Assembly: GCA_028278405.1 (NCBI GenBank)
Contig: JANQEK010000029.1
Span: 43,482 to 107,481, forward strand
DNA length: 64,000 nucleotides
Direction of reading: 5' to 3'
Source of the DNA: Nitrospinaceae bacterium
GTDB lineage: Bacteria; Nitrospinota; Nitrospinia; Nitrospinales; Nitrospinaceae
How positions within the stretch are numbered: the stretch's first letter is position 1; every line of letters begins with the position of its first letter. The translations under genes were made by a program, and so were the position numbers. Below the pieces are notes generated by a model. That model saw nothing but the letters and a program-made list of their open reading frames with translations, searched no databases and had not been told where the DNA came from. Positions 27,989-37,085 of this stretch are shown here, piece after piece.

Positions 27989-28753
27989 ATGAATCCACTT
28001 AAAACTCAACTTCGAACCACCCTGTTCTATGCGCTCCTGTGCCTGTTTCTCCTGAATGGTTGCGGTGGATCTTTACTCAATCTTTCCGAAAAATCGCCCA
28101 AGCAGCTGCTCGCGGACGCCACATCGTACATCCGTGTGGAAAACTATACAGATGCAAAAGTCGCGCTGAAAAAGATTCTGGAGGACTTTCCGGACAGCCC
28201 CGAGAGAGTGATGGCCAGCCTGTTGCTGGCAGATGTTCATTTCAAGAACGGACAGTACGAAGAAGCCAAGTTCATGTTCAAAAATTTTCTGGAACAACAC
28301 CCGATGCACCGGCTGGCGGACCGGGCCTCGTACTTCATAGCGATGAGCGATTTCAGGATGATGGATATTGAAACCCGGGATCAGACCTTTGCCCAAAATG
28401 CTTTGGAGGAATTTGAAAAACATCTGAGAACATTTCCTAAAAGCAAATACCGTCAACTGGCGGAGGAGAGAAGAAAGGAATGCATCAAAAGCCTTGCGCG
28501 CAACCAGATGGAAATCGGCAAGTTTTATTTCCGTATTAGTTCTTTTCAGTCCGCGATCAACCGATTTCAGGAATTAATGAACACTTACCCGGACCTGCCG
28601 TTCCTGGACGAAGTGTTGTTTCTGCTGGGCGAATCGTTTTACAACGAGCAAAATTTTAAAAAGGCCAAACGGAATTACCAGGAGTTGATCCGCAAATTTC
28701 CAAGGAGCCAGTACGTTACGGAAGCCCGGACGCGCCTGAGAGAAATTCAGTAA
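27989..28753 (+). CDS. bamD: Outer membrane protein assembly lipoprotein BamD
   Basis: A 254-residue lipoprotein with signal peptide and lipobox LLNGCG (Cys at about 26), followed by TPR-like units (YTDAKVALKKILEDFPDSPE, YEEAKFMFKNFLEQHPMHRL, FKKAKRNYQELIRKFPRSQY). BamD is the essential partner of BamA in folding outer-membrane beta-barrels. Its presence supports a diderm cell. The sigma factor gene follows by 21 bases. Confidence 0.85.
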   Translation: MNPLKTQLRTTLFYALLCLFLLNGCGGSLLNLSEKSPKQLLADATSYIRVENYTDAKVALKKILEDFPDSPERVMASLLLADVHFKNGQYEEAKFMFKNFLEQHPMHRLADRASYFIAMSDFRMMDIETRDQTFAQNALEEFEKHLRTFPKSKYRQLAEERRKECIKSLARNQMEIGKFYFRISSFQSAINRFQELMNTYPDLPFLDEVLFLLGESFYNEQNFKKAKRNYQELIRKFPRSQYVTEARTRLREIQ

Positions 28754-28774
28754 TCACCAAGTCGTGGCACAATC

Positions 28775-29677
28775 ATGGCAACCCAAAGAACACCCAAAAC
28801 TAAAAAGCCAAAAGTCGGCAAGACAACTGCTATAAAGAAAGAGCGTGCATCGGAGATCCCCGACGCACTCGGGCAGTACATGAACGAGATCAGCAAACTG
28901 AAACCTCTCAGCCGGGAAGAGGAGGAAGCGCTCTCCAATAAAATTCAGGAAGGGGATGTGCAGGCGTTACACGAATTAGTGCGCCGCAATCTCAAATATG
29001 TTGTGACCGTTGCCAACAAATATCGGGGTTGCGGATTGTCCTTACAGGATTTGATTGAGGAGGGGAACATCGGCTTGATCCAGGCGGCCAAACGATTCGA
29101 TGGCAAACGGCATATCAAGTTTATCACCTATGCGGTGTGGTGGATCCGGCAGGCCATCATGCACTCTCTGGCAGAACAGTCGGGTACAGTCCGGCTTCCC
29201 ATCAAACAGGCGGGCAAGCTTTATAAAATTGAGCGGAAATACAAGGCGCTGACCCAGGAACTGGAACGGGAACCCACCACCTCTGAAGTAGCGGAGGATT
29301 TAGGCTACAGTGTCGAGGATATTGAAAATATCATGCGGGCCTACCGGACTCATCTGTCGCTGGACACTCCCCTGCGGGACGACGACGTAACCCAATACCT
29401 CGACCTTCTGGAAAATCCCGATTACATTCCTTACGACGATCAGATCATGAAAGAATCCCTGCATCAAAAGGTGGACGACATGCTCAAGCATTTGTCGAAG
29501 CGCGAAGAGCAGATTCTCCGCATGCGGTTCGGGTTCAATGGAGAAACCAAAACCCTGGAGGATATCGGCAAGGAAATCGGGTTGTCCCGTGAGCGGGTGC
29601 GGCAGATTGAAAAACGGGCCAAAGCGCGTTTGAAAATTCGTTCCAGCAGTGAAGCCCTGCAGGAACATTTGGAGTGA
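28775..29677 (+). CDS. Sigma-70 family RNA polymerase sigma factor (RpoD/RpoS-like)
   Basis: A 300-residue sigma factor. Region 1.2 (ALGQYMNEISKLKPLSREEE), region 2 (LVRRNLKYVVTVANKYRGCG ... DLIEEGNIGLIQAAKRFD ... FITYAVWWIRQAI), region 3 and region 4 (LSKREEQILRMRFGF ... LEDIGKEIGLSRERVRQIE) are all present. It lacks the long region 1.1 of the primary factor, so it is probably a group 2 (RpoS-like) sigma factor. It could be the vegetative sigma of a lineage with a short N-terminus; nothing in the window decides. Confidence 0.9.
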   Translation: MATQRTPKTKKPKVGKTTAIKKERASEIPDALGQYMNEISKLKPLSREEEEALSNKIQEGDVQALHELVRRNLKYVVTVANKYRGCGLSLQDLIEEGNIGLIQAAKRFDGKRHIKFITYAVWWIRQAIMHSLAEQSGTVRLPIKQAGKLYKIERKYKALTQELEREPTTSEVAEDLGYSVEDIENIMRAYRTHLSLDTPLRDDDVTQYLDLLENPDYIPYDDQIMKESLHQKVDDMLKHLSKREEQILRMRFGFNGETKTLEDIGKEIGLSRERVRQIEKRAKARLKIRSSSEALQEHLE

Positions 29678-29778
29678 CAATAGAGCGGACATTGCCCACC
29701 TCTCCGCCACCGTAGACTAAAATCCGAAGCCGGGAAATGATGGAAACGGGCTGATCCATCCTTTTGAACCCAATCACT

Positions 29779-30363
29779 ATGGAAATTACCCTTGTCTGCC
29801 TGTTTGCCTACCTTCTGGGATCCATCCCTTTTGGTGTTCTGTTGGCTAAACTGAAACATGTAGACCTGCGCCAGCATGGAAGCGGTAACATCGGCGCAAC
29901 CAATGTGGCTCGAACACTCGGCAAAACCGCAGGAATTTTAACTCTGCTGGGAGATTGCGGGAAAGGCTACCTGGCACCGTGGGTGGCCAGCCTGCTGTTG
30001 GATACCCACTGGGGAATCGCAATGGCGGGGTTGATGGCGTTTCTGGGACATATCTTTTCGGTCTTTCTCAAATTCAAGGGAGGCAAAGGCGTCGCCACCG
30101 GCTTGGGAGTTTTTTTGTATCTCATGCCAGAGGCCGGATTATCATCGATCGTCGTATTTGTGATATCACTTGCTTTCACACGCTATGTTTCAGTCAGCTC
30201 CATCCTTGCTGCCATCAGTATTCCCTGGCTGGGGATTTACTTTAACGCCTCAGGACCTCCCGTCTACGTTGCAACCGTCGCGGCAATCATCACGACGATC
30301 CGTCATCATGAAAATATTCAGCGGTTGATTGATGGGACAGAGTCCAAATTTCTGAAAAAATAG
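29779..30363 (+). CDS. plsY: Acyl-phosphate glycerol-3-phosphate acyltransferase PlsY
   Basis: A membrane enzyme that transfers an acyl group from acyl-phosphate to glycerol-3-phosphate, the first step of phospholipid synthesis. The three PlsY motifs are visible: GSIPFG, HGSGNIGATNVAR and KFKGGKGVATGLG. About 194 residues with five membrane helices. The ATG at 29779 is preferred over a TTG five codons upstream. Confidence 0.93.
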   Translation: MEITLVCLFAYLLGSIPFGVLLAKLKHVDLRQHGSGNIGATNVARTLGKTAGILTLLGDCGKGYLAPWVASLLLDTHWGIAMAGLMAFLGHIFSVFLKFKGGKGVATGLGVFLYLMPEAGLSSIVVFVISLAFTRYVSVSSILAAISIPWLGIYFNASGPPVYVATVAAIITTIRHHENIQRLIDGTESKFLKK

Positions 30364-30433
30364 CGTTTGACAAACGCCGAGCAGGAAATATAATGGCTAA
30401 TTCATCTGCGTAGCGGACAAATTATGGTTTAAA

Positions 30434-30511
<78 letters not shown>

Positions 30512-30545
30512 TTTCCTCTTCTCTTCCTTCCGTTAAAATTCAAAG

Positions 30546-30620
30546 GGCGCCGTCGCCAAGTGGCTAAGGCCGAGGTCTGCAAAACCTCTATCGGCGGTTC
30601 GAATCCGCCCGGCGCCTCCA
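30546..30620 (+). tRNA. tRNA-Cys (GCA)
   Basis: Acceptor GGCGCCG with CGGCGCC, anticodon GCA in TCTGCAAAA, T-arm GGTTCGAATCC, and encoded CCA. It lies 34 bases after tRNA-Gly and is likely co-transcribed. Confidence 0.95.
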
Positions 30621-30662
30621 ATTTCCTTAATGACCTCGGTGGGGTAGAAAAATCCCCCTGAT

Positions 30663-30687
30663 AGAATTACAATTAATAGTTGTGTAA
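30663..30687 (+). promoter_or_regulatory. Conserved 25-base upstream element, copy 1
   Basis: This element (AGAATTACA ... TTGTGTAA) agrees at 21 of 25 positions with the one at 31554-31578. Both lie about 145-150 bases before a DUF3015 gene, in AT-rich DNA. It is probably an operator or part of the promoter; the TTACA/TGTAA ends are inverted. Confidence 0.5.
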
Positions 30688-30834
30688 TATAATTTCCTAT
30701 GCTAAATTCTCTATAAGTAATTGATATAACTTATTATAAAAACCTTACGCATTGTTCCAGGCCGATTCCCGGCCACAAAATAATCTCACCTTTGATCAAC
30801 CAGCCCTTTAACTAACTTCATGAGGAGAACGTCA

Positions 30835-31338
30835 ATGAAAAAGCTAATTATGATGGGTGCTCTGGTTCTTGCTTTGGTTTCTTTTTCTGGATCTGCCTTT
30901 GCCGCCGGGTACGCCGATGCCGGTTGCGGTCTTGGTTCTATCGTATTTGGCAACCAGCAAGGTGGAGTCCAGATTTTGGCATCCACCACCAACGGAACCT
31001 TTGGAACCCAGACCTTTGGCATCACCACGGGTACCTCCAATTGTAATCCTGCAGGCCTTGTGAAACTGGAAATGGAGCGAGAGGAATTTGCCGAGAAAAA
31101 TTATCCCACTCTCGTAAAAGAAATGGCTAAAGGTGAAGGAGAAAACCTGGAGACTCTGGCGAGCCTCTACGGCTGTTCTCAAGACACTCAAGCCGATTTC
31201 GGTTCTTTGGTACAAGAAAACTTCAGCAGCATCGTTAAAAACGACTCCACCACTTCTCAGGAAATGCTGTCCAGCCTGAATTCTGAGATTTCGAGTCACG
31301 CGGTATTGTCTAAATCCTGCTCAGGCATCGCTGGTTAA
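30835..31338 (+). CDS. DUF3015 family secreted protein, paralogue 1
   Basis: A 167-residue exported protein: signal peptide MKKLIMMGALVLALVSFSGS with cleavage near AFA, then GYADAGCGLGSIVFGNQQGG, TTGTSNC and a conserved middle EFAEKNYPTLVKEMAKGEGE, ending HAVLSKSCSG. Four cysteines are placed identically in all three paralogues, suggesting two disulfides. DUF3015 has no known function. An AGGAG ribosome site sits before the ATG at 30835. It has its own upstream element and its own terminator. Confidence 0.9.
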   Translation: MKKLIMMGALVLALVSFSGSAFAAGYADAGCGLGSIVFGNQQGGVQILASTTNGTFGTQTFGITTGTSNCNPAGLVKLEMEREEFAEKNYPTLVKEMAKGEGENLETLASLYGCSQDTQADFGSLVQENFSSIVKNDSTTSQEMLSSLNSEISSHAVLSKSCSGIAG

Positions 31339-31357
31339 TTCAGCAGGACTCTTTTTT

Positions 31358-31406
31358 AAAGGGTATCAATGTGTCCTTTGAGACATATTGATACCCTTTT
31401 TTATTT
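31358..31406 (+). terminator. Rho-independent terminator
   Basis: An 18-base stem arm (AAAGGGTATCAATGTGTC) pairs with GACATATTGATACCCTTT across a 6-nt loop, followed by a T run. Confidence 0.9.
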
Positions 31407-31553
31407 CTACCTTCCGCTCATCAACCCACCTCAAAAAGGGGGTTGCTCTACAAAATCCCACAACCCTTTTATTTATCTGAAACTCCCGCTAACTCATTTC
31501 CCCTAAATTGGAGCATTTGTTCACCTCTCCCAAAATCAAACCCGAACGGTATA

Positions 31554-31578
31554 AGAATTACATTTATAGGTTGTGTAA
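31554..31578 (+). promoter_or_regulatory. Conserved 25-base upstream element, copy 2
   Basis: Second copy of the element at 30663-30687 (four differences, all in the centre). It precedes paralogue 2 and presumably also controls paralogue 3, which has no element of its own. Confidence 0.5.
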
Positions 31579-31721
31579 CAATATATTATCCCTTAATATC
31601 TTATAAGATAAGGAGTTTTATGATTCCCAATTTAACTGAAGCTATTGTGTCTATCCCGGAAAATTCGGCTTTCCGGAATTTCAAATCACCCTTAACCTTT
31701 AACATCATGAGGAGACAATCC

Positions 31722-32228
31722 ATGAAAAAATTTCTACTGGTGGGTGTTGTTCTTATTACCTTCAGTTCCCTTTCGGGTGCTGCATTTGGAGCCGGCTATG
31801 GCGGCTCCGGCTGCGGACCGGGTTCTTTGGTTGCGGGTACGGCGCCGGGCGCTATGCAATTGATCGGAGTGACAACCAACGCCATTTTGTCACCCACACA
31901 ATATTCAGCAATTACGTCAGGCTTTTCCAACTGTAATCCGCAGGGCCTGGTCAAACTGGAGAGGGAACGCGAAATGTTTGCTCAAAGTAATTACTCCAGT
32001 CTGGTCCGCGAGATGGCCGTCGGGGAAGGTGAAAACCTGAGGACCCTGGCGGGTATGTACGGATGCTCGGAAGAATCTCATGAAGTATTCAATTCTCTGG
32101 TTCAGGAAAACTTCGAGCATATCATTCGAAGCGAAGGCACCACTTCCGGTCAGATGCTGGATTCTATCGAGAATGAGTTGGCGGCCCATGCGGTGCTGTC
32201 CAGATCATGCTCGGGTGTGATCGGCTGA
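31722..32228 (+). CDS. DUF3015 family secreted protein, paralogue 2
   Basis: A 168-residue exported protein with signal peptide MKKFLLVGVVLITFSSLSGA and the same core as its neighbours (GSGCGPGSLVAG, SGFSNCNPQGLVKLEREREM, AVGEGENLRTLAGMYGCSEE, HAVLSRSCSGVIG). A GAGGAG ribosome site lies before the ATG. Only 60 bases separate it from paralogue 3 with no terminator, so the two form one operon. Confidence 0.9.
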   Translation: MKKFLLVGVVLITFSSLSGAAFGAGYGGSGCGPGSLVAGTAPGAMQLIGVTTNAILSPTQYSAITSGFSNCNPQGLVKLEREREMFAQSNYSSLVREMAVGEGENLRTLAGMYGCSEESHEVFNSLVQENFEHIIRSEGTTSGQMLDSIENELAAHAVLSRSCSGVIG

Positions 32229-32288
32229 TCGAATAACCAACACTGCTATCAAATGAACATAACATTGAACATCACGAGGAGATACTCA

Positions 32289-32807
32289 ATGAAAACATAT
32301 CTACTTGGAAGTGCGGTGCTTTTCGTTTTAATCGCTTTTTCAGGAACGGCCTTCGCTCATCCTTCGGGATACGGCGATGCGGGCTGTGGTCCCGGTTCTT
32401 TATACATGGGGAAAAAACGCGACGGTGCCCAGCTCCTAGCGGCTACCATAAATAATTCGAGTGGTTACGGATCCATTCATTCGACCGCGATCACTTTTGG
32501 CACCTCCAACTGTGGATCGGACAAACTGACCCGCCAGCAACGGGAGCGTGAAACATTTGCCAGCATCAATTACAACAGCCTGGTTAAAGAAATGGCCGCC
32601 GGTGAAGGTGAAAATCTCGATAACCTGGCCAGTATGTACGGTTGTTCCCAAAATTCCTACGGAGAATTCGGAACCGTGGCCCAGGAAAACTTTGGACTCA
32701 TTGTGAAGGATCAGAATTCCTCTGCAAAGGACTTGCTGGGTTCGTTGGAAAAACAGATTTCCGGACACGCGGTTTTGTCCAAGACCTGTACGGGAGTCAT
32801 CGGCTAA
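32289..32807 (+). CDS. DUF3015 family secreted protein, paralogue 3
   Basis: A 172-residue exported protein with signal peptide ending AFAHPS and the family core (GDAGCGPGSLYMGKKRDGAQ, GTSNCGSDKLTRQQRERE, AAGEGENLDNLASMYGCSQN, HAVLSKTCTGVIG). The ribosome site context (ACGAGGAGATACTC before ATG) is nearly the same as in the other copies, supporting tandem duplication of whole gene units. A terminator follows at 32826. Confidence 0.9.
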   Translation: MKTYLLGSAVLFVLIAFSGTAFAHPSGYGDAGCGPGSLYMGKKRDGAQLLAATINNSSGYGSIHSTAITFGTSNCGSDKLTRQQRERETFASINYNSLVKEMAAGEGENLDNLASMYGCSQNSYGEFGTVAQENFGLIVKDQNSSAKDLLGSLEKQISGHAVLSKTCTGVIG

Positions 32808-32825
32808 GCTAAATAGCCTTGATTT

Positions 32826-32873
32826 AAAAGGGATATCCATGTATCCTCGCGATGCATTGATATCCCTTTTTTT
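32826..32873 (+). terminator. Rho-independent terminator
   Basis: A 12-bp stem (AAAAGGGATATC with GATATCCCTTTT) around a large loop, then a T run. It resembles the terminator after paralogue 1, again showing duplication of the unit. Confidence 0.85.
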
Positions 32874-32899
32874 GTCCACCCCTTTCCCGTACTTCCACC

Positions 32900-34828
32900 T
32901 TGTATTATCCCTTCCGCATCGCCATCATCGCCTTTCTCATATTTGTTTTTCCTTTTTCCGGTTTCCTGCGGGCCCAGCCCTCCGATACGCATCCTTATTT
33001 GAAACAACTGATCCAACAGGCACTGGAAAAGCAGTTGGATCAAAAAAGACGTTGGCATCTCTTGCTCCATTACAAGAGTAAGTGGCTCGGAGGATATGAG
33101 AGCGAAGCGGACGGAATGGATTTTTTCAACACCCCTGAGGGCAAAACAAATCCCAGGGCGGAACTGATTGCGACCCTCAAAAGCTTTTTCAAAGACCCTG
33201 ATTCTTTAAAACCCAAAGAAGAACACCCGCAATGCAATTTCCCCGCACGCTACAAATGGTTGGCGCGGGAACTTTCAATAGACTCCAATCAACTTCCCAA
33301 AGCCGACTGTTCCCGAATGGAAGGTTGGCTGAACCAATTGGATCCTCAAAGCGTGACTCTTATCTTTGCCTCCTTTTACATGAACAATCCTGCATCGATG
33401 TTCGGTCATACATTTCTCCGAATCGACAGCAAAAGTAAAAACAACCGGCAAACGTTGTCGAACTATGGAGTCAATTACGCAGCCACTGTTGATACCGGCA
33501 GTATGCTCTTATATGCCTTCAAAGGTCTTTTCGGATTTTTTAAAGGAGGATTCAGCGTTTTCCCCTATTACCTCAAAGTTCAGGAGTACAGCAATTGGGA
33601 GAGCCGTGATCTGTGGGAATATGAATTGAAACTTACACCGGACCAGGTCGATTACCTCTTGCGTCATTTGTGGGAGCTGGGCGGAACTCATTTTGACTAT
33701 TACTACTTTCAGGAAAATTGCTCTTATCATATGCTCACCATCCTGGAAGCAGCGAATCCGGAACTTGAGTTGAGCGATGATTTTTTGTTTTCCGTTCAAC
33801 CTGCAGACACCATAAAAATCCTGGCGGAACAAAAGGGTTTGATCAACAAGGTCACTTACCGTCCCGCCATTTTGAGCCGGATGGAGCACAAAATCGAGCA
33901 AATGAATCCCAAAGAAAAAGATATCCTTTACGATCTGGTTGAAGAAAGCGAAGCGCTGAAAGAAGATTCTTATCAGCAATTAACCACTCCGCAAAAGGCC
34001 CTTGTATTGGACGCTTACCTGGATTATCTGGAGTATGAGGGGCTTGGCCAGGAAGACTTCGATCCTAAAAAGCCGCTCCGTATTCCCCACGCGATTCTTC
34101 TGGAACGCAGCAGGCTCAAATACAAGCGACAGGATACGGAAATCACCCAATTTTCAGCCCCACCGGAAACGGCGCACGGAACGGACCGGGCGCGGCTGGG
34201 AATCGGCATCAACAACGATGAATTGTTTCAGGAAATCGGCTATCGCCCTACCCTGCACGATCTTTTGGCGCGGGATGCAGGATACAAAAGTGATTCACAG
34301 TTTATGTTTCTGGATTTTATCGGCAGATATTATTACGAGTCAAAACGATTCCGCCTGGACCGGCTGCGTTTTCTGGATATTGTGTCTTTGACGCCCTTCG
34401 AACCTATTTTTAAAAAACCTTCCTGGAAACTCAATTTGGGCTTCGACACTCTCCGCGATTTCAACTGTAATTACTGCAATTCATTCAAAGGCAATGGGGG
34501 TTTCGGGTATTCTTACAAACCCGGTCATACTTCACCTTATATCCTGTTCGTCATGGCGGAGCTGGAAGCGGAAACGTCCGGACATCTGAAAGAAAACCAT
34601 CGTTTCGGAGGAGGTGTTTCGGGAGGCCTGTTTGTCGATTTCGGGGAGGATTGGAGACTGCAACTGGGAGCCCAGTACAAGCGATTTCCCCTCGGGAATG
34701 ACTCGGAATATATCCGATACGATTCCAAACTACGTTATTCCCCTCACAAGGATGTGGACCTGCGTCTGGAATACCAGAAATTCGACGATAAAGACCAGGG
34801 CTTGTTCTCCGTTAACATATATTTCTGA
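32900..34828 (+). CDS. DUF4105 / Lnb N-terminal domain periplasmic protein
   Basis: A 642-residue exported protein. A hydrophobic N-terminus (FRIAIIAFLIFVFPFSGFLRA) is a likely signal peptide. Residues 150-330 match the DUF4105 (Lnb N-terminal) domain: SVTLIFASFYMNNPASMFGH, NYGVNYAATVD, WEYELKLTPDQVDYLLRH and the conserved FQENCSYHM with a Cys and His that could be catalytic. The C-terminal third (about 430-642) looks like alternating beta strands, perhaps a barrel. The start is a TTG without a clear ribosome site, so it may depend on an upstream start I cannot see. It directly follows the DUF3015 genes, which suggests a functional link. Confidence 0.8.
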   Translation: MYYPFRIAIIAFLIFVFPFSGFLRAQPSDTHPYLKQLIQQALEKQLDQKRRWHLLLHYKSKWLGGYESEADGMDFFNTPEGKTNPRAELIATLKSFFKDPDSLKPKEEHPQCNFPARYKWLARELSIDSNQLPKADCSRMEGWLNQLDPQSVTLIFASFYMNNPASMFGHTFLRIDSKSKNNRQTLSNYGVNYAATVDTGSMLLYAFKGLFGFFKGGFSVFPYYLKVQEYSNWESRDLWEYELKLTPDQVDYLLRHLWELGGTHFDYYYFQENCSYHMLTILEAANPELELSDDFLFSVQPADTIKILAEQKGLINKVTYRPAILSRMEHKIEQMNPKEKDILYDLVEESEALKEDSYQQLTTPQKALVLDAYLDYLEYEGLGQEDFDPKKPLRIPHAILLERSRLKYKRQDTEITQFSAPPETAHGTDRARLGIGINNDELFQEIGYRPTLHDLLARDAGYKSDSQFMFLDFIGRYYYESKRFRLDRLRFLDIVSLTPFEPIFKKPSWKLNLGFDTLRDFNCNYCNSFKGNGGFGYSYKPGHTSPYILFVMAELEAETSGHLKENHRFGGGVSGGLFVDFGEDWRLQLGAQYKRFPLGNDSEYIRYDSKLRYSPHKDVDLRLEYQKFDDKDQGLFSVNIYF

Positions 34829-34840
34829 AAACTCACCCAA

Positions 34841-35794
34841 TCATTTTTCGAACAAAGCTTGAACAAAATCCTCTGCCTGAAATTCCTGAAGGTCCTCCGG
34901 CTTTTCTCCAATGCCTATAAACCGGATAGGCAAACCCATTTCCTGAGAAATATTGAGGAGCACCCCACCCTTGCTGGACCCATCCAGTTTGGTCATCACC
35001 AATCCATCAATATCCAACGCCTCATGAAACAGCTTCGCTTGTGAAATGCTGTTCTGACCGATGGTCGCATCCAGCACCAGCAGGGTTTCATGCGGTGCAT
35101 CAGGAATCACCTTGCCGATCACCCGCTTCACTTTTTTCAATTCTTCCATCAAATTCGAGTTCGTCTGGAGCCGCCCTGCCGTATCGACGATGACGATATC
35201 CATTTTACGTGCCACCGCAGCCTGCACACCATCGAAAGCCACCGCCGAAGGGTCCGCGCCGCTGGTTTGCTTGATGCAGGTAATCCCAATGCGATCGGCC
35301 CACATCTGTAACTGATCCATCGCCGCGGCCCGAAAAGTGTCGCCAGCGGCCAGCAATACTTTTTTCCCCTCACTGTGCCACCGTTGCGCCAGTTTGCCGA
35401 TGGTTGTGGTTTTTCCCGAACCGTTGACTCCAATCACCAGGACCACAAAAGGCGAATGAATCGAATAGTCCCAATCCTTTTGATTTTTATTGAGCAGTTG
35501 CATCATCATTTGACGCAAATGGCTGAGCATCCCCTCACGATCGCGAATACGCGCCTCCCCGATTTGCCGGTTGAGTTCATCCACAATAAATTGTGTGGTC
35601 TTCACCCCCACATCGGCAACCAACATCGCTTCTTCGATTTCGTTCACAAGCTCCGGCCCGAGCGTTGCCTTGCCATGAACCAGGTTGTCAATCCCCCCTG
35701 CCAAAGAATTCCGGGTCTTGGACAATCCTTTTTTCAGGCTTTGGAAAAAACCGGTTTTTTCTTCTGCCGGATTTTCTTTTGTGGGTTCACTCAT
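34841..35794 (-). CDS. ftsY: Signal recognition particle receptor FtsY
   Basis: A 317-residue SRP GTPase that docks ribosome-SRP complexes at the membrane for co-translational insertion. G motifs are complete: GVNGSGKTTTIGKLA (G1), DTFRAAAMDQL (G2/insertion), DTAGRLQTN (G3), TKLDGSSKGG (G4) and the closing FIGIGEKPEDLQ. It has the short N-domain of FtsY proteins without the long acidic region of E. coli. Confidence 0.96.
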   Translation of the reverse strand: MSEPTKENPAEEKTGFFQSLKKGLSKTRNSLAGGIDNLVHGKATLGPELVNEIEEAMLVADVGVKTTQFIVDELNRQIGEARIRDREGMLSHLRQMMMQLLNKNQKDWDYSIHSPFVVLVIGVNGSGKTTTIGKLAQRWHSEGKKVLLAAGDTFRAAAMDQLQMWADRIGITCIKQTSGADPSAVAFDGVQAAVARKMDIVIVDTAGRLQTNSNLMEELKKVKRVIGKVIPDAPHETLLVLDATIGQNSISQAKLFHEALDIDGLVMTKLDGSSKGGVLLNISQEMGLPIRFIGIGEKPEDLQEFQAEDFVQALFEK

Positions 35795-35848
35795 CTTGTG
35801 TTTTTGAAAGGATTGGGAATTTGCGAAATCATCTGGAAACAGCAGCTA

Positions 35849-37021
35849 TCACGAGGCAGCAGGTTTGGGTTTGAATTGTCTAGGTTGCGGGGCATTCTTT
35901 TTTAACATGATAGTTAACAGATTTTTGTCCCGGCACGATACCGCGACATCCATCTTTCCATCCTTGTTGAAATCACCCGCCACCAAACCTTGGGGATACT
36001 CATCGACAAAATGCTTGATCGGCGGATAAATGAATGTTCCATCTCCCCTTCCCAGGGTTACCGCCACCGTATCGTGGGTCGAATTGGAGACGGCAAGATC
36101 AACGATTCCATCACCGGTAAAATCCTCCGCGGCGACAAACTTGGGAAACTCGCCCGCCGAAAAATCCCGAAGCGTTTTGAAAGTCTTGTCTTTGTTGTTC
36201 ATCAACATGGTCATCGCGTGCAGCGAGTTGCTGGATGTGACCAAGTCCATAAATCCATCGTTGTTGGCATCCACATTGGCTACGGTGAGAGGTTGTCCCC
36301 CTCCCTTAAATACTTTGGATTTTTCAAATTCCCCTTTGCCATTGCCCCAAAGAATCTCCACCCCCACATTGCCGGATCCCGCCAGAGCCACTGCAATGTC
36401 GACATGCTTGTCGTGATTGTAGTCCCCTACGACCAGCCCGGTGGGCTGGCCTTTGACTGGTATTGGTTTGGGCTCTTTGAATCCTCCTGTTCCCTTACCG
36501 AACAGGATTGCAACTTTATGATAGCGGAGTGAAACAGCAAGATCCGGATAACCATCTCCATTGAAGTCTCCGGCGATCAGGTTGATCGGAATACGGCCCG
36601 GCTTGACGACTTTTCCGGTATTTTTGAATCCCCCTCGTCCGGTATTCAAGAATATTTGAATATTCTGGTCCTGATAGTTCAATTCCGCCAAATCCTTGAA
36701 TCCATCACTGTTGAAATCCGCAACGGCAAGGCAAATCGGGTCGGCTCCGGTTTTATACTGCACCTGATCCTTGAAGGAACCATCTCCTTTTCCCTTATAG
36801 AAAGACATGGTGTGTTCGGCGCTGTTCAAAACCACCAAATCCAGGTTGCCGTCAATGTCGAAATCATCCGTGACCAAAAATGACGGTTCTTTTCCTGTAT
36901 CCAGTACGGCACTAATCCTGAACAAAGGGGCCATTTTTTTCTGGGACTTGGAAGCAGGAGGGCAACCCACTAAAAACAAAAGGGCTAAACTCGAAACCAG
37001 GAAATTGAAAAGCGATTTCAT
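35849..37021 (-). CDS. FG-GAP/VCBS repeat lipoprotein
   Basis: About 390 residues. The start at 37021 gives a lipoprotein signal (MKSLFNFLVSSLALLFLVGC, with Cys in VGCPP); the frame is open further upstream to 37084 but without a signal. The mature protein is made of about seven FG-GAP repeats with calcium-binding-type DxDxDGxxD motifs (DFNSDGFKDLA, DFNGDGYPDLA, DYNHDKHVDIA, DANNDGFMDLV, DFTGDGIVDLA, DFNKDGKMDVA), which fold as a beta-propeller. It is likely anchored in a membrane and binds a partner or substrate outside the cytosol. Confidence 0.88.
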   Translation of the reverse strand: MKSLFNFLVSSLALLFLVGCPPASKSQKKMAPLFRISAVLDTGKEPSFLVTDDFDIDGNLDLVVLNSAEHTMSFYKGKGDGSFKDQVQYKTGADPICLAVADFNSDGFKDLAELNYQDQNIQIFLNTGRGGFKNTGKVVKPGRIPINLIAGDFNGDGYPDLAVSLRYHKVAILFGKGTGGFKEPKPIPVKGQPTGLVVGDYNHDKHVDIAVALAGSGNVGVEILWGNGKGEFEKSKVFKGGGQPLTVANVDANNDGFMDLVTSSNSLHAMTMLMNNKDKTFKTLRDFSAGEFPKFVAAEDFTGDGIVDLAVSNSTHDTVAVTLGRGDGTFIYPPIKHFVDEYPQGLVAGDFNKDGKMDVAVSCRDKNLLTIMLKKNAPQPRQFKPKPAAS

Positions 37022-37085
37022 AGGGAAAATCCAATGAAGGGTCAAACGAGGATTGAGAATAGCATACCCCCCTTGTTTCAACAAC

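Larger units (their letters stand above)
31339..31721 (+). other. Intergenic region between DUF3015 paralogues 1 and 2
   Basis: It contains the terminator of paralogue 1 (31358-31406), then AT-rich DNA with the second copy of the conserved upstream element. An in-frame extension of paralogue 2 through this region lacks a ribosome site and is not used. Confidence 0.5.
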
